IMG/VR virus record: IMGVR_UViG_3300030102_003605
Coordinates: 1-27,187 of that record
Direction: 5' to 3' (one strand)
DNA length: 27,187 nucleotides
Origin: a virus
In this document: piece after piece, positions 14,294 through 21,690 of the stretch
How the letters are laid out: each line of letters begins with the position of its first letter
Position numbering within the stretch: position 1 is the stretch's first letter
Notes under the pieces: model-generated
Databases searched by the model: none
What the model was told of the DNA's origin: nothing
What the model saw: the letters and a program-made list of their open reading frames with translations, nothing else
Program-made: the position numbers and the translations under genes

Positions 14294-15619
14294 TCACATA
14301 AACTGGTTAGGTCCAGTACTACCACCACGCTCGCCTCTTCTGGCTCGCTTTCTGCTTGTGTACACACCCATTGCCTTGATGTTTGGAAGTTCCTCTCCGT
14401 CTCTGACGGACATCGCTAGTCTACCACAGACAAGCACGGGGGTCTTCTCTGCGTACGGCCACCTCTCTCCATCTTCGTCCTCGAATGAGAACGGATGTGC
14501 GAGATTGTTGCAAGCGCCTGATACCCATATCATCACGTCGCTACCCATGCCTGTGCCGTGTATGTTCTGTAGTTTGGCTGATGTTAGGGATAGTGAGTAG
14601 GACATGCCTGTCTCGTCATACTCGCTCTCTCGACCTTCTGTCGTCATTCTATTGACGATGCCCTTGGTGAAGATGATTGGCCCGACTCTGCCTTGCCTGC
14701 CATCTGCTCCCTCGAATGTCCTCATCCCTGCTGTGTAAGCCTCTGATAGGTTCTCTAGGTCGACGTACATGTCACCTACGAACTCGTCGTTGGTCCAGAA
14801 TAGGAACGGGTTCAGGAACTTCTTGACTCCGTCATCAACGAACTCATCTGTGTACTCAACGGTGTTCCAGAAGTTCATGTTAGTGTTCAGTATGTCCTTG
14901 AACGCATCCAACTCAGTGGTTGGTAGACGGACTTGAATCCTACATGGTATACCGACTTTGACTTCGTGGTCCTTATTGTCATCTGTGCAATCGACTCTCC
15001 ATAGTTGCACAGAGCCATCATTCACGAATGTGCTCTGCTCGTTGCCCAAGAAGTAGTAGTGCCTACCAGTGCTGGTTGCTGGGTACGGTCTACCCGCTCT
15101 GCTTAGTAGGCATAGATAGTCATTACCAGCCTTGAATCCCATGGATGGGACTTGCTCGACTGACTCCTGAGTCTCTATCACGCCATTGGTCGTGTTGATT
15201 ACCCAAGTGTCTCCTTCCTTCATGTAGTGACCCACCATGCCGCTTGACATGGCTTCGTTGGAGTTGTTCTCCCACATCTGTCTTCTACGTCTGACGATAT
15301 TGGCTCTCCTGTCAGCGGACTTAGCATCCACACCTACGAAGCAACCAACGAACGTGGTCGTATCTGCGCCACCGCCGCTTACACTGCTTCTCCTGTCCTG
15401 AATGACGAATGACTCTGCCCAATCTATCAGCAGGTCCTCATCCTCAGCGGCCCAATCATCACATGCGTGAGTGTCCAAGAGATGCTTGATGAAAGCCTCA
15501 GTGACTTTCTCCACGGACTCTCCTGTCCTCTCAGCCTGCATGCTGAGTCTCTCAACTACTTCAGCAGGCCATTCTTCTGTCTTTCTTTCTTTTTTAAACG
15601 GGTTGTTCTCTTCTGTCAT
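14294..15619 (-). CDS. Unrecognised 441-aa protein, possible ssDNA-binding (RPA-like) protein
   Basis: An abundant-looking, full-length gene of the replication operon, joined to the 50-aa gene upstream by ATGA. An acidic, helical N-terminus (~80 residues) is followed by beta-rich sequence. Two segments look OB-fold-like: GPIIFTKGIVNRMTTEGR followed by YSLSLTSAKLQNI, and near the C-terminus PVLVCGRLAMSVRDGEELPNIKAMGVY. These recall RPA beta-barrels, and no other ssDNA-binding candidate is seen in an otherwise complete replisome. The C-terminal tail is basic with Gly (RKRARRGERGGSTGP), unlike the acidic tail of bacterial SSB. No zinc ribbon is visible. The assignment is a hypothesis from context and weak pattern. 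Confidence 0.4.
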   Translation of the reverse strand: MTEENNPFKKERKTEEWPAEVVERLSMQAERTGESVEKVTEAFIKHLLDTHACDDWAAEDEDLLIDWAESFVIQDRRSSVSGGGADTTTFVGCFVGVDAKSADRRANIVRRRRQMWENNSNEAMSSGMVGHYMKEGDTWVINTTNGVIETQESVEQVPSMGFKAGNDYLCLLSRAGRPYPATSTGRHYYFLGNEQSTFVNDGSVQLWRVDCTDDNKDHEVKVGIPCRIQVRLPTTELDAFKDILNTNMNFWNTVEYTDEFVDDGVKKFLNPFLFWTNDEFVGDMYVDLENLSEAYTAGMRTFEGADGRQGRVGPIIFTKGIVNRMTTEGRESEYDETGMSYSLSLTSAKLQNIHGTGMGSDVMIWVSGACNNLAHPFSFEDEDGERWPYAEKTPVLVCGRLAMSVRDGEELPNIKAMGVYTSRKRARRGERGGSTGPNQFM

Positions 15620-15768
15620 ATTGCTTCCTCTTCAAGTATTTTCTTGATGACTGCCGTTAGGTCCTTCATCGTGATATTGAGGTTGGCAATCTGTACCTCA
15701 ATACCTACGAGCCCACGCTGTATAGTGGACGCTGCTTCTTCTATGTCGTTCGCTTTTACTTCACTCAT
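15616..15768 (-). CDS. 50-aa helical protein
   Basis: Read from ATG 15768 with ATGA overlaps at both ends (clamp loader stop upstream, 441-aa gene start downstream). The sequence (VKANDIEEAASTIQRGLVGI ... MKDLTAVIKKILEEEAI) has regular hydrophobic spacing consistent with a two-helix hairpin or short coiled coil. A run of A before the ATG (GTGAAAAAAT) gives a weak SD. Possible small subunit or adaptor for the clamp loader or its downstream neighbour; no family recognised. Confidence 0.65.
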   Translation of the reverse strand: MSEVKANDIEEAASTIQRGLVGIEVQIANLNITMKDLTAVIKKILEEEAI

Positions 15769-16712
15769 ATTTTTTCACTTTCCAATTTCATTTTTGCTAC
15801 TAAGTAATCCAAGTAGGAATAGTCATCTCCGCTCCATGTGTGCTTATGCACCATCACATCCCCATACACAGCCATCATAGGCCATAGAAACGGATGGGCT
15901 TCCTTATCGAAATGCTTTCTCATGTTCCTGTAGAACCCTGACAACACATGGTGCAGGGGAGTCCCAGCGTCAATAAGCGCATGAAGGTTATGCCTCAATT
16001 GCTCCCATTCGTTGTCGAATGCTAATGCTGTGACATCCTCTGAGGTCATTGCTTCCAGCATCTGTAGTTTGCTTTCCAAATCAGCGGGGTCCATACCGTC
16101 AAGGAACATGATGCATGACCGCATATCTCCATTCATCAGAGTCACGAGTTTGGTGAGCATCTCTTCCAAGTCGAACCACCTACCTCTCCATGTGGTGTCA
16201 AGGATGTTAGCAAGTCGGTGTGCTCCATCTTCTGGCTTGACAGGTCCGAATGTGTAGACCTTGCACCTAGACTTGATTGCTGGTCTGAGTTTCTCCAAGT
16301 CATTACACGTAAGGATGAGCATGGCATTCTTGCTGTACTTCTCTATGATTTGCCTCATAGCATCCTGTGCTGCTGGTGTGAGACCATCAGCCTCATCCAA
16401 CAGGACTACCTTTCTCTCAGGCCCAATCGCCTTGGCTCTCATTGCGAACTTGAGTTCGTTCCTGATGAAGTCGATGCCCCTGTCGTCACTTGCATTCGTC
16501 TCAATGAAGTTCATGTGATTGAAGTGCTCACCGAGTATCTCCCTTCCCACTACGTATGATGTGCTTGTCTTTCCTGTACCGGGTGGGCCGTGGAATATCA
16601 ATGCCTGAGGATATGAGCCCTCGGCTCTCCAAGCCTTGAAGTCGTTTGTCAATCTATCAAGACTAACAAGGTCCTCCAATCTCTCCGGTGCCGCTCGTTC
16701 TACTAAACGCAT
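15765..16712 (-). CDS. rfcS: Clamp loader, replication factor C small subunit-like AAA+ ATPase
   Basis: A 315-aa AAA+ protein, the size of archaeal RfcS. Motifs in order: N-terminal APERLEDLVSLDRL (the RFC-box-like start), Walker A GPPGTGKT (42-49), NASDDRGI (73-80), Walker B VVLLDEADGL (D106, E107), sensor 1 LTCND (N137), and the SRC motif KSRC (147-150) with its arginine finger. A C-terminal helical collar region follows. It would load the sliding clamp at primer ends for PolB. No large subunit is visible, so it may work as a homopentamer or with host RfcL. It is the first gene of the main replication operon, 29 nt after a copy of the shared TATA element, with AAGGAT just before ATG 16712. 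Confidence 0.95.
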   Translation of the reverse strand: MRLVERAAPERLEDLVSLDRLTNDFKAWRAEGSYPQALIFHGPPGTGKTSTSYVVGREILGEHFNHMNFIETNASDDRGIDFIRNELKFAMRAKAIGPERKVVLLDEADGLTPAAQDAMRQIIEKYSKNAMLILTCNDLEKLRPAIKSRCKVYTFGPVKPEDGAHRLANILDTTWRGRWFDLEEMLTKLVTLMNGDMRSCIMFLDGMDPADLESKLQMLEAMTSEDVTALAFDNEWEQLRHNLHALIDAGTPLHHVLSGFYRNMRKHFDKEAHPFLWPMMAVYGDVMVHKHTWSGDDYSYLDYLVAKMKLESEKI

Positions 16713-16726
16713 ATCCTTCAGCGCAA

Positions 16727-16745
16727 CTATTCCCTTTTATAGTCA
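16727..16745 (-). promoter_or_regulatory. Shared promoter element, copy A (replication operon)
   Basis: The 19-nt CTATTCCCTTTTATAGTCA (+ strand) reads TGACTATAAAAGGGAATAG on the - strand. TATAAAA begins at 16741, 29 nt before the clamp loader ATG. The TGA at its start is the stop codon of the preceding gene. CTAT and ATAG also form short inverted arms around AAAAGGGA. Confidence 0.75.
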
Positions 16746-17141
16746 GGCGAGTTTTTCGTACATTTCATCATAACTTGGAGCCCATTCTACGAACTTCTCA
16801 AAGTTGCTTGGAGGGGGATTGTCAAACAACCACCTCATCACTACCAGCCCCTTGCTGTCACTAGGCGTCAGTGAATGCACCTGTTGGACTTTCTCGAATA
16901 GTAATAGGAATTGCTTGACGTCATCTACACGGTGATAGGACTTCTGCAACCTGATACCGTAATTACCTAGAAAGGACTCCACACATCTCCTCTGCTCATC
17001 TGTCCCTGTGCTGAATAGGGAGCGCCACCTTATTCTTCTCTGAAGCCTGACGCTCGATGTGCTGTCTCCCCTGTTCTCGAACCATGAACTGAATCGTACC
17101 TCGGTCAAGGCTATTCCCAGTCCTACTGCATCCTTATCCAT
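16743..17141 (-). CDS. Hypothetical protein, 132 aa
   Basis: ATG 17141 lies one base after the stop of the preceding gene and has AGGTGG a few bases upstream; a GTG 9 nt earlier would overlap that gene. The N-terminal half is basic (VRLQRRIRWRSLFS), the C-terminal half is helical and aromatic and ends EKFVEWAPSYDEMYEKLA. No motif recognised. Its stop codon forms the first bases of the shared promoter element. Co-transcribed with the 436-aa gene. Confidence 0.65.
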   Translation of the reverse strand: MDKDAVGLGIALTEVRFSSWFENRGDSTSSVRLQRRIRWRSLFSTGTDEQRRCVESFLGNYGIRLQKSYHRVDDVKQFLLLFEKVQQVHSLTPSDSKGLVVMRWLFDNPPPSNFEKFVEWAPSYDEMYEKLA

Positions 17142-17142
17142 C

Positions 17143-18453
17143 TCAACCACCTAACAAGTCCACATACTGTGTGACATCCTCGATACCCATGCCATCTCTC
17201 AGTCCCATGTAGGATGGTGATGTCAGCATGTTGGTCTCTCTATCTATGAAGGGAGATGACACGGAGATAACCACACACTGCTCTAGTGGTAGGTCAGCCC
17301 ATTTGGTTTCCCTCTTCTTCTGTAAAACTCCATGGTGATTATCCTTACCAATCAACCTCTCAAGATGGAAGGTGATACTCGTCTGCTCACTCGGTTCATA
17401 CACAGGACAGATACAGGCATCGATGTAATCATCAAGACCATCGAGGGCTTGGAGCCTGAGAGTCATCACACCTGACTCTTGCTTGTATGAGTCAAGCCTC
17501 AGGTTGTGTATGTGCTGGCTTCGAATCAACATGTAGCCTGCTTCCTCTGCTGGGTCAAACGGCTTGGTATTGGGGAATCTCACACTGTGACCCTCATCTA
17601 TCTTCATCAATGCATGCCAAGATGGGATTGGGACAGGCCATGCTATCTCCACATCATTCGCATTCTGATACTTGGCCAGCCTGTCTTGTAGATTCAGTTC
17701 AGGCTCGTCAGGATAGATGGCATCGACTATCGTACCACTCTTCGTTCGCTCCACTATGACATCACCGACCATCGATACTTCCGTGACACCGCTGAGTGGT
17801 ATCTCCTGATAGAGAGCATCGTTGTACTCATCGAGTCCTGTGACCCTCTGTTTGTTCCAAGGGTACAACGCTCTCTTCCTCAAGGCCACTCTAGGACTGG
17901 AGTACCACTCTGATGGATTATAGAGTCTGTCAGGCTCCTCGTACATTGACGCAATCAGGTCCTCATCAGAGAGATACGAGCGACTCGCTCTCACTACCTC
18001 TGCTTTGATATCCAACTGTGCTCCAACCAATGAGAGGAAGCCACCTCTCGTTATGATTGACCTCTCCCTGATTAGTGTGGACCAGAAGAGTCTGGCCTCA
18101 GGCTCACTCAACTGCTTCGTCAGTGGTATGAAAGCGAAGTTCTGTAGTGTAGCACTTCTTAACCTCAAGACTTCATCAAGAGAGAAGTTGGATTGGTTTG
18201 TCTCACTACTCTCCGAGGATAGCAATTGGGATACAGAGTCTGTGATTAGTTCCCTAAGTATCTGTATAGGAGTCTCCAACTCCTGTGCAACTTTCAGTAT
18301 GGCATTGGTCTCCGTCATAGTGTCTGACTTGTCTGGAAAGAGTATGGCATATGCTGACAATGCATCCTCCATTCCCATCTTGAGACGGTGCATCGCACGT
18401 TTGTCACCTAGTCTCCTGCTCTCCCATGCCAGAGCGAACTCAGCGTATTGCAT
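17143..18453 (-). CDS. Unrecognised 436-aa protein
   Basis: Starts at ATG 18453 (a GTG directly before it is in frame). The first ~170 residues are helical with many charged residues; the second half is more beta-like and contains two cysteines (DACICPV). The C-terminal segment SPSYMGLRDGMGIEDVTQ faintly resembles the end of ATP-dependent DNA ligases, but no KxDG nucleotidyl-transfer motif could be found, so no function is assigned. It is the first gene after the divergent region at 18457-18535 and pairs with the 132-aa gene that ends at the replication promoter. Confidence 0.65.
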   Translation of the reverse strand: MQYAEFALAWESRRLGDKRAMHRLKMGMEDALSAYAILFPDKSDTMTETNAILKVAQELETPIQILRELITDSVSQLLSSESSETNQSNFSLDEVLRLRSATLQNFAFIPLTKQLSEPEARLFWSTLIRERSIITRGGFLSLVGAQLDIKAEVVRASRSYLSDEDLIASMYEEPDRLYNPSEWYSSPRVALRKRALYPWNKQRVTGLDEYNDALYQEIPLSGVTEVSMVGDVIVERTKSGTIVDAIYPDEPELNLQDRLAKYQNANDVEIAWPVPIPSWHALMKIDEGHSVRFPNTKPFDPAEEAGYMLIRSQHIHNLRLDSYKQESGVMTLRLQALDGLDDYIDACICPVYEPSEQTSITFHLERLIGKDNHHGVLQKKRETKWADLPLEQCVVISVSSPFIDRETNMLTSPSYMGLRDGMGIEDVTQYVDLLGG

Positions 18454-18514
18454 CACTTATGGGGTCAGGTATCTTGCATTAAGGACTTTTGCCCGCGCTA
18501 GAAAGTGCTAAGAG

Positions 18515-18522
18515 ATTTATAG
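18515..18522. promoter_or_regulatory. TATA-like sequence in the divergent intergenic region
   Basis: ATTTATAG on the + strand (CTATAAAT on the - strand) lies in the only divergent intergenic gap (18457-18535). For the leftward gene it would give a leader of ~40 nt. For the rightward gene it is only ~20 nt from ATG 18536, slightly short for archaeal spacing. It may serve one or both directions. Confidence 0.4.
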
Positions 18523-18535
18523 TGCTCCGGCTATC

Positions 18536-19399
18536 ATGAGCGCAGCGTTTGAGCAAGCGTGGGTTTTTCTCAAGTCTGCTTACATGCCACAGAATCTTGA
18601 GGAGATATTAGGACACGGCTCTTGGAGGGCTGCCGTCGAGGAGCCTGAGGGATTCAGAGTAGGTCAACCTCGCGTCACCAAGGTAGGTGGCCCTTTCAAC
18701 GTAGCAAGTCATGTGTTGGCTGGTAAACTAGCCGAGGAGCATCCTGAGTTAGTTGCTCCTGAAACTCTTGAGTCAGCACCGGGACCAGTGAGCGAACTAC
18801 CAGAGGGATGGGAAGTTGGAGCCGATGGTGTACCAATGAGAATGTACAATCCATATCAGACGTTCCCAGTATTTACAACACAGAGAAGAGGTGAACCTAT
18901 ACAAGGAAGGGGGGTGTTTGATAGAGCCAACAAGGATATGCGAAGGGATATACTCTTTGACTTGTATGAGGATTACCCACTTGCACATGCCATGAAGATA
19001 TTTGATGCTAAGGGAGAAAACTGGGCAGCGATGAATGACAAGGAAGGGTATGTTCCCCCTTCGATGCAAAGTGAACTACAAACAAGAGGAATAGATAAAC
19101 CAGTCTCGTTAATTGACCCAATGTTCGCTGGTCCCAATGAAATCCGCGCTAGGTTCATACCACCTAGATTGATTAATCCAGACGCTGCTCAGATACGCAG
19201 GGTAGCGAGCGAGATACCTACCGATAGCGCTGACATACAGGAGTTCATGGAGCCATGGTATGCCAGTGCCGACCAGTATGAGCAACTCAGCCCTGTCTCA
19301 TATACACAGGATGAGATTCGCAATCTCTTGGACCTACACGCTAAGGATGCCGAGCAGCATCTTTCCGGGCTACCCCGTTCAATGAACCGAATGGTTTAG
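18536..19399 (+). CDS. Lone + strand gene, hypothetical protein with MSAAFEQAWVFLKS N-terminus
   Basis: A 287-aa protein, the only rightward gene in a ~26-kb leftward array. The first 14 residues form an amphipathic helix of a kind I recall at the start of small proteins in marine viral metagenomes. A linker rich in Pro and Glu, then motifs such as LPEGWEVGADGVPMRMYNPYQTFPVF and an acidic helical C-terminus follow. No enzyme motif, membrane segment or cysteine cluster is present. Its last 59 nt overlap, tail to tail, the 113-aa gene on the other strand. Virion or late-gene affiliation is a guess based on its strand, which it shares with the tail genes. Confidence 0.7.
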   Translation: MSAAFEQAWVFLKSAYMPQNLEEILGHGSWRAAVEEPEGFRVGQPRVTKVGGPFNVASHVLAGKLAEEHPELVAPETLESAPGPVSELPEGWEVGADGVPMRMYNPYQTFPVFTTQRRGEPIQGRGVFDRANKDMRRDILFDLYEDYPLAHAMKIFDAKGENWAAMNDKEGYVPPSMQSELQTRGIDKPVSLIDPMFAGPNEIRARFIPPRLINPDAAQIRRVASEIPTDSADIQEFMEPWYASADQYEQLSPVSYTQDEIRNLLDLHAKDAEQHLSGLPRSMNRMV

Positions 19400-19682
19400 G
19401 GTCAAGCACTTCCCAAACCACATGTGAGATACCAGCCTTACCCGGTCTCTTTGGAAAGGTCCCTTTCTTGAGACTCACTGACGTATCATGGTCCCTGTTA
19501 GCCTCTGCTACGTCCTTGAAGAATTGACGACAAATCTCCTCGAACCCGTCTTTGTCGAAGTCACCATCGTAGATTCTCAATATCTCATCCATCTGCATCA
19601 GGATGTCCTTCGCCTGTGTCAGGTCCCATCTCTGGTCCCAGTGCTTCTTCATTCCTTGGTATGTTCTCGTTCTATCTGTCAT
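19341..19682 (-). CDS. Hypothetical protein, 113 aa
   Basis: ATG 19682 was chosen because it overlaps the stop of the tandem zinc-ribbon gene (ATGA); a longer frame would run into that gene. Helical and charged in the first two thirds (MDEILRIYDGDFDKDGFEEICRQFFKDV), followed by a basic stretch (KKGTFPKRPGKAGISHVVW). D-G-D-F-D-K-D-G loosely resembles an EF-hand loop, but the spacing is not convincing. Its 3' end overlaps the + strand gene by 59 nt. Confidence 0.65.
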   Translation of the reverse strand: MTDRTRTYQGMKKHWDQRWDLTQAKDILMQMDEILRIYDGDFDKDGFEEICRQFFKDVAEANRDHDTSVSLKKGTFPKRPGKAGISHVVWEVLDPKPFGSLNGVARKDAARHP

Positions 19683-20299
19683 GAGCATCCCTCGCAGTAC
19701 TTCCTTAGTTTGCCTTTGCCGGTCTGAGTGAACGTCTGTCTGCAAGTACCACAAGCATACGTCCTCACCACTGGTTTGTACTTCCTCTTCTCGTACTCCC
19801 TTGACTTCTCGTTCCTCTTCTTCCTGTAGCACTCAGGGCAGTACTTCCTCACACGGCCTCTGCCTTTGAGCACACCGAGGGACTTGTCACACATCAGACA
19901 CTTGCCTTGGTCTCTCTCGACTGTGACCTTGTTCTTCTGCCTGTACTTCTTGTAGGACTTCTTCCTTCGCTCCTCTCTGCACACACCACAGTAGACTCTA
20001 GTGCCACCCTTGCCAGTCTGCACAATCTGATTGCTGCAAGTCTTGCACTTGTGCTTCCTGACAATCTTCTCCTTGGGCTTCTTCTTGAGATTCCTGTTGG
20101 CGACCTTGCACTCATCAGAGCACAACTGTGGCCTGCTGCCTCTCTTGATTAGGAATGTGAACTCCTTCTCACAGTGCATGCAACACGCTGTGGCTGTCTT
20201 CGGCTTCGCTGGCACAGGCTCCTCTACATGCACAGGCTTTGAAACCTTGTCGCCAAGAAAGGCTGCTGCTAGTTCTTCCTCAGAAATCCCCGACGGCAT
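19679..20299 (-). CDS. Tandem zinc-ribbon protein with four Cys4 units
   Basis: A 206-aa, very basic protein. After an acidic/Pro-rich N-terminus (~37 residues) come four repeated Cys4 units: C40/C43 with C60/C64, C85/C88 with C104/C107, C134/C137 with C154/C157, and C183/C186 with C202/C205. Each has 15-16 residues between the two knuckles, often with a GKG or GRG turn followed by YC-x-x-C, and Lys/Arg-rich linkers separate the units. The regularity points to internal duplication. The architecture suits binding to nucleic acid or several protein partners. ATG 20299 has a full GGAGGT SD 6 nt upstream and overlaps the preceding gene by 20 nt. No known family was recognised. Confidence 0.85.
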   Translation of the reverse strand: MPSGISEEELAAAFLGDKVSKPVHVEEPVPAKPKTATACCMHCEKEFTFLIKRGSRPQLCSDECKVANRNLKKKPKEKIVRKHKCKTCSNQIVQTGKGGTRVYCGVCREERRKKSYKKYRQKNKVTVERDQGKCLMCDKSLGVLKGRGRVRKYCPECYRKKRNEKSREYEKRKYKPVVRTYACGTCRQTFTQTGKGKLRKYCEGCS

Positions 20300-20867
20300 G
20301 CTTGACCTCCTCTTCCTGTTGCAACTTGGTGAAGTCCATCTCAGTCGTTCCTGCTGCTTCTATGGCAAAGGATGTGCAAGTGTCACCTGCTCTCACTGAC
20401 CATGTCTCACCGAGGATGTCACCTAGAGCCGCTGTGATAGCAGCAGCGTACTTGTCATCACCTGACTCCCACTTGCTCTCATCAGCCATCTCCTTAGCGA
20501 TGTCCTGTATCGCCTTCTTCACGACGATGCTGTACTCATCGTCTGGTGCATCCTTGGGCACGAAGTTCCTGATTGCTATCTTGAGCAACCTGCTCAGGAC
20601 CTTCTTGGTCGGTAGTTTGGCAGCCACTCTCTGTCTGACCTGCTTGCACCGCCTGTACCCACGTCCGTTCGTCTTTCCTGTTTCCTTGACCTCAGTGCCT
20701 ATTGTCAATGAAGAGCCTGTCTTCATGTCAATCACTAGCAATTGCGGGTCAGCATAGTAGTCCTCATCAGGGTCATGCATGCTCTTCTCTATCTTAGACA
20801 GCATCATGCCTGCTTTCTTCAGTGCTGTTCCGCTTCCGTCGGTCCAATCCATTTCTTCTATGTTCAT
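20280..20867 (-). CDS. Hypothetical protein, 195 aa
   Basis: First gene after a copy of the shared promoter element (TATAAAA begins 29 nt before ATG 20867). The N-terminal ~70 residues are acidic and mixed; the middle is basic and helical (YRRCKQVRQRVAAKLPTKKVLSRLLKIAIRN), and the rest alternates acidic helices. No catalytic motif seen. Its end contains the GGAGGT SD of the zinc-ribbon gene. It could be a DNA-associated structural or regulatory protein; function unknown. Confidence 0.7.
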   Translation of the reverse strand: MNIEEMDWTDGSGTALKKAGMMLSKIEKSMHDPDEDYYADPQLLVIDMKTGSSLTIGTEVKETGKTNGRGYRRCKQVRQRVAAKLPTKKVLSRLLKIAIRNFVPKDAPDDEYSIVVKKAIQDIAKEMADESKWESGDDKYAAAITAALGDILGETWSVRAGDTCTSFAIEAAGTTEMDFTKLQQEEEVKHAVGDF

Positions 20868-20881
20868 TGTTCTCTCTCCTT

Positions 20882-20900
20882 CTATTCCCTTTTATAGTCA
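20882..20900 (-). promoter_or_regulatory. Shared promoter element, copy B
   Basis: The same 19 nt as at 16727-16745. It is part of a longer 37-nt identity (20871-20907) with copy C at 21651-21687, which also covers the SD-like AAGGAGAGAGA. TATAAAA begins at 20896, 29 nt before ATG 20867. Its TGA is the stop codon of the 90-aa gene. Confidence 0.8.
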
Positions 20901-21170
20901 AGATTGCTTGAAGTCAATCAAGTACAATCCTGCCTCCTCTTCTTCACTATCATCATGCGATGCCCTCAACTTCGCTGCCAGTTCATCTGTCTCTTTCACA
21001 CTAACACCATGCTTCTTGATGAGAGGCATCAAAGTGTTCCTTCTGTACTCTTCCTTCCACATCACCTGTATGCAGTCGTGACACAGTCTACCGTTCTTGG
21101 CAGCCTTCGCGCTCGGCTCTGTGTACTCAGCGCCACAGAGGGTCTCGTCTAGTATACGGAAGTGAATCAT
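20898..21170 (-). CDS. Small protein with Cys triad
   Basis: A 90-aa protein. C12 (TLCGAEY) and C30/C33 (LCHDC) with H31 could hold one metal ion; the N-terminal part resembles host-takeover or accessory zinc proteins of phages in general layout only. The C-terminal half is helical and acidic (SHDDSEEEEAG). Its ATG overlaps the 82-aa gene stop (ATGA) and its stop is built into promoter copy B. Function unknown. Confidence 0.65.
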   Translation of the reverse strand: MIHFRILDETLCGAEYTEPSAKAAKNGRLCHDCIQVMWKEEYRRNTLMPLIKKHGVSVKETDELAAKLRASHDDSEEEEAGLYLIDFKQS

Positions 21171-21415
21171 GTTCCCTTCTCCTTGTACTCAACATGTGAC
21201 TTGGGCAACTTGTGCCTGCGTCTCCCCATCATGTTCTCTATCAATCCAAGGACATTCGCACCAGCCTTGGTGAACCTGTCCTTCGACACATTGTCATCAC
21301 ACATCCGAGACTTCAACCTGTTAAGGTCTATCTCGGTGATTATGTGATTGAGTATCTCGTACTCAACGTGTGTCACGCTCGCCGCTCTCTCTTCTTTGTT
21401 TCCGTTCTTCTTCAT
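21167..21415 (-). CDS. Hypothetical protein, 82 aa
   Basis: Starts at ATG 21415 with GAGGAG 7 nt upstream, inside the end of the 94-aa gene (53-nt overlap in another frame, long for this genome). Basic at both ends, with a helical centre (YEILNHIITEIDLNRLKSRM). A short DNA-binding helix-turn-helix protein is conceivable, but no clear motif was found. Confidence 0.6.
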   Translation of the reverse strand: MKKNGNKEERAASVTHVEYEILNHIITEIDLNRLKSRMCDDNVSKDRFTKAGANVLGLIENMMGRRRHKLPKSHVEYKEKGT

Positions 21416-21647
21416 CTTGCATCTCCTCTATCAGTTGTTGTAAGGCTGGGAGCAGTTCCCTCGCTTGCTCTACGGTCAGCCTAAGCCCGTGTTTTGTCCA
21501 TGTCCCCGGTATCTTCTCTTGGTTGAGTATCCTGATGTCAACCCAGTGTCGCTTGTAGTACTCTATCCCTCTCAGGAAGACCATTCCCTTTCCGTCTCTC
21601 CAGTTGTGCTCCAAGCAGGGGGAGCGCCATGCCACTATGTCATCCAT
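21363..21647 (-). CDS. PC4-like (transcription coactivator p15) domain protein, tentative
   Basis: A 94-aa protein. Residues ~30-76 (YYKRHWVDIRILNQ...GTWTKHGLRLTVEQARELLPAL) match the order of features in the PC4/p15 domain: a strand with WVDIR, a turn, a Thr-Lys-x-Gly-Leu/Ile-x-Leu strand, then a long helix with EQ. PC4 proteins are dimers that bind single-stranded DNA and affect transcription or replication. The C-terminus is a charged helix. ATG 21647 is 29 nt after the TATA start of promoter copy C, making this the first gene of a three-gene unit with the 82- and 90-aa genes. The resemblance is moderate. Confidence 0.55.
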   Translation of the reverse strand: MDDIVAWRSPCLEHNWRDGKGMVFLRGIEYYKRHWVDIRILNQEKIPGTWTKHGLRLTVEQARELLPALQQLIEEMQDEEERKQRRESGERDTR

Positions 21648-21661
21648 TACTCTCTCTCCTT

Positions 21662-21680
21662 CTATTCCCTTTTATAGTCA
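21662..21680 (-). promoter_or_regulatory. Shared promoter element, copy C
   Basis: Identical 19-nt core. TATAAAA begins at 21676, 29 nt before ATG 21647, with AAGGAGAGAGA between. It lies directly downstream of the 37-aa zinc gene. This and copy B share 37 identical nucleotides, which suggests recent duplication or strong constraint. Confidence 0.8.
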
Positions 21681-21690
21681 AGATTGCCTA

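Noticed and set aside
17143-18453. Possible ATP-dependent DNA ligase
   Set aside because: The C-terminal SPSYMGLRDGMGIEDVT loosely resembles a ligase ending, but the KxDG active-site motif and other nucleotidyltransferase motifs were not found.
19341-19682. EF-hand calcium site in DGDFDKDG
   Set aside because: The loop spacing and following Glu do not fit the EF-hand pattern well enough.
19341-19832. 163-aa version of the 113-aa gene
   Set aside because: The extra N-terminal residues come from the other frame of the zinc-ribbon gene; the ATG at 19682 forms the usual ATGA overlap.
20239-20757. Long + strand open frame opposite the 195-aa gene
   Set aside because: Antisense to a gene with a promoter, SD and coupled neighbours; no recognisable protein features.
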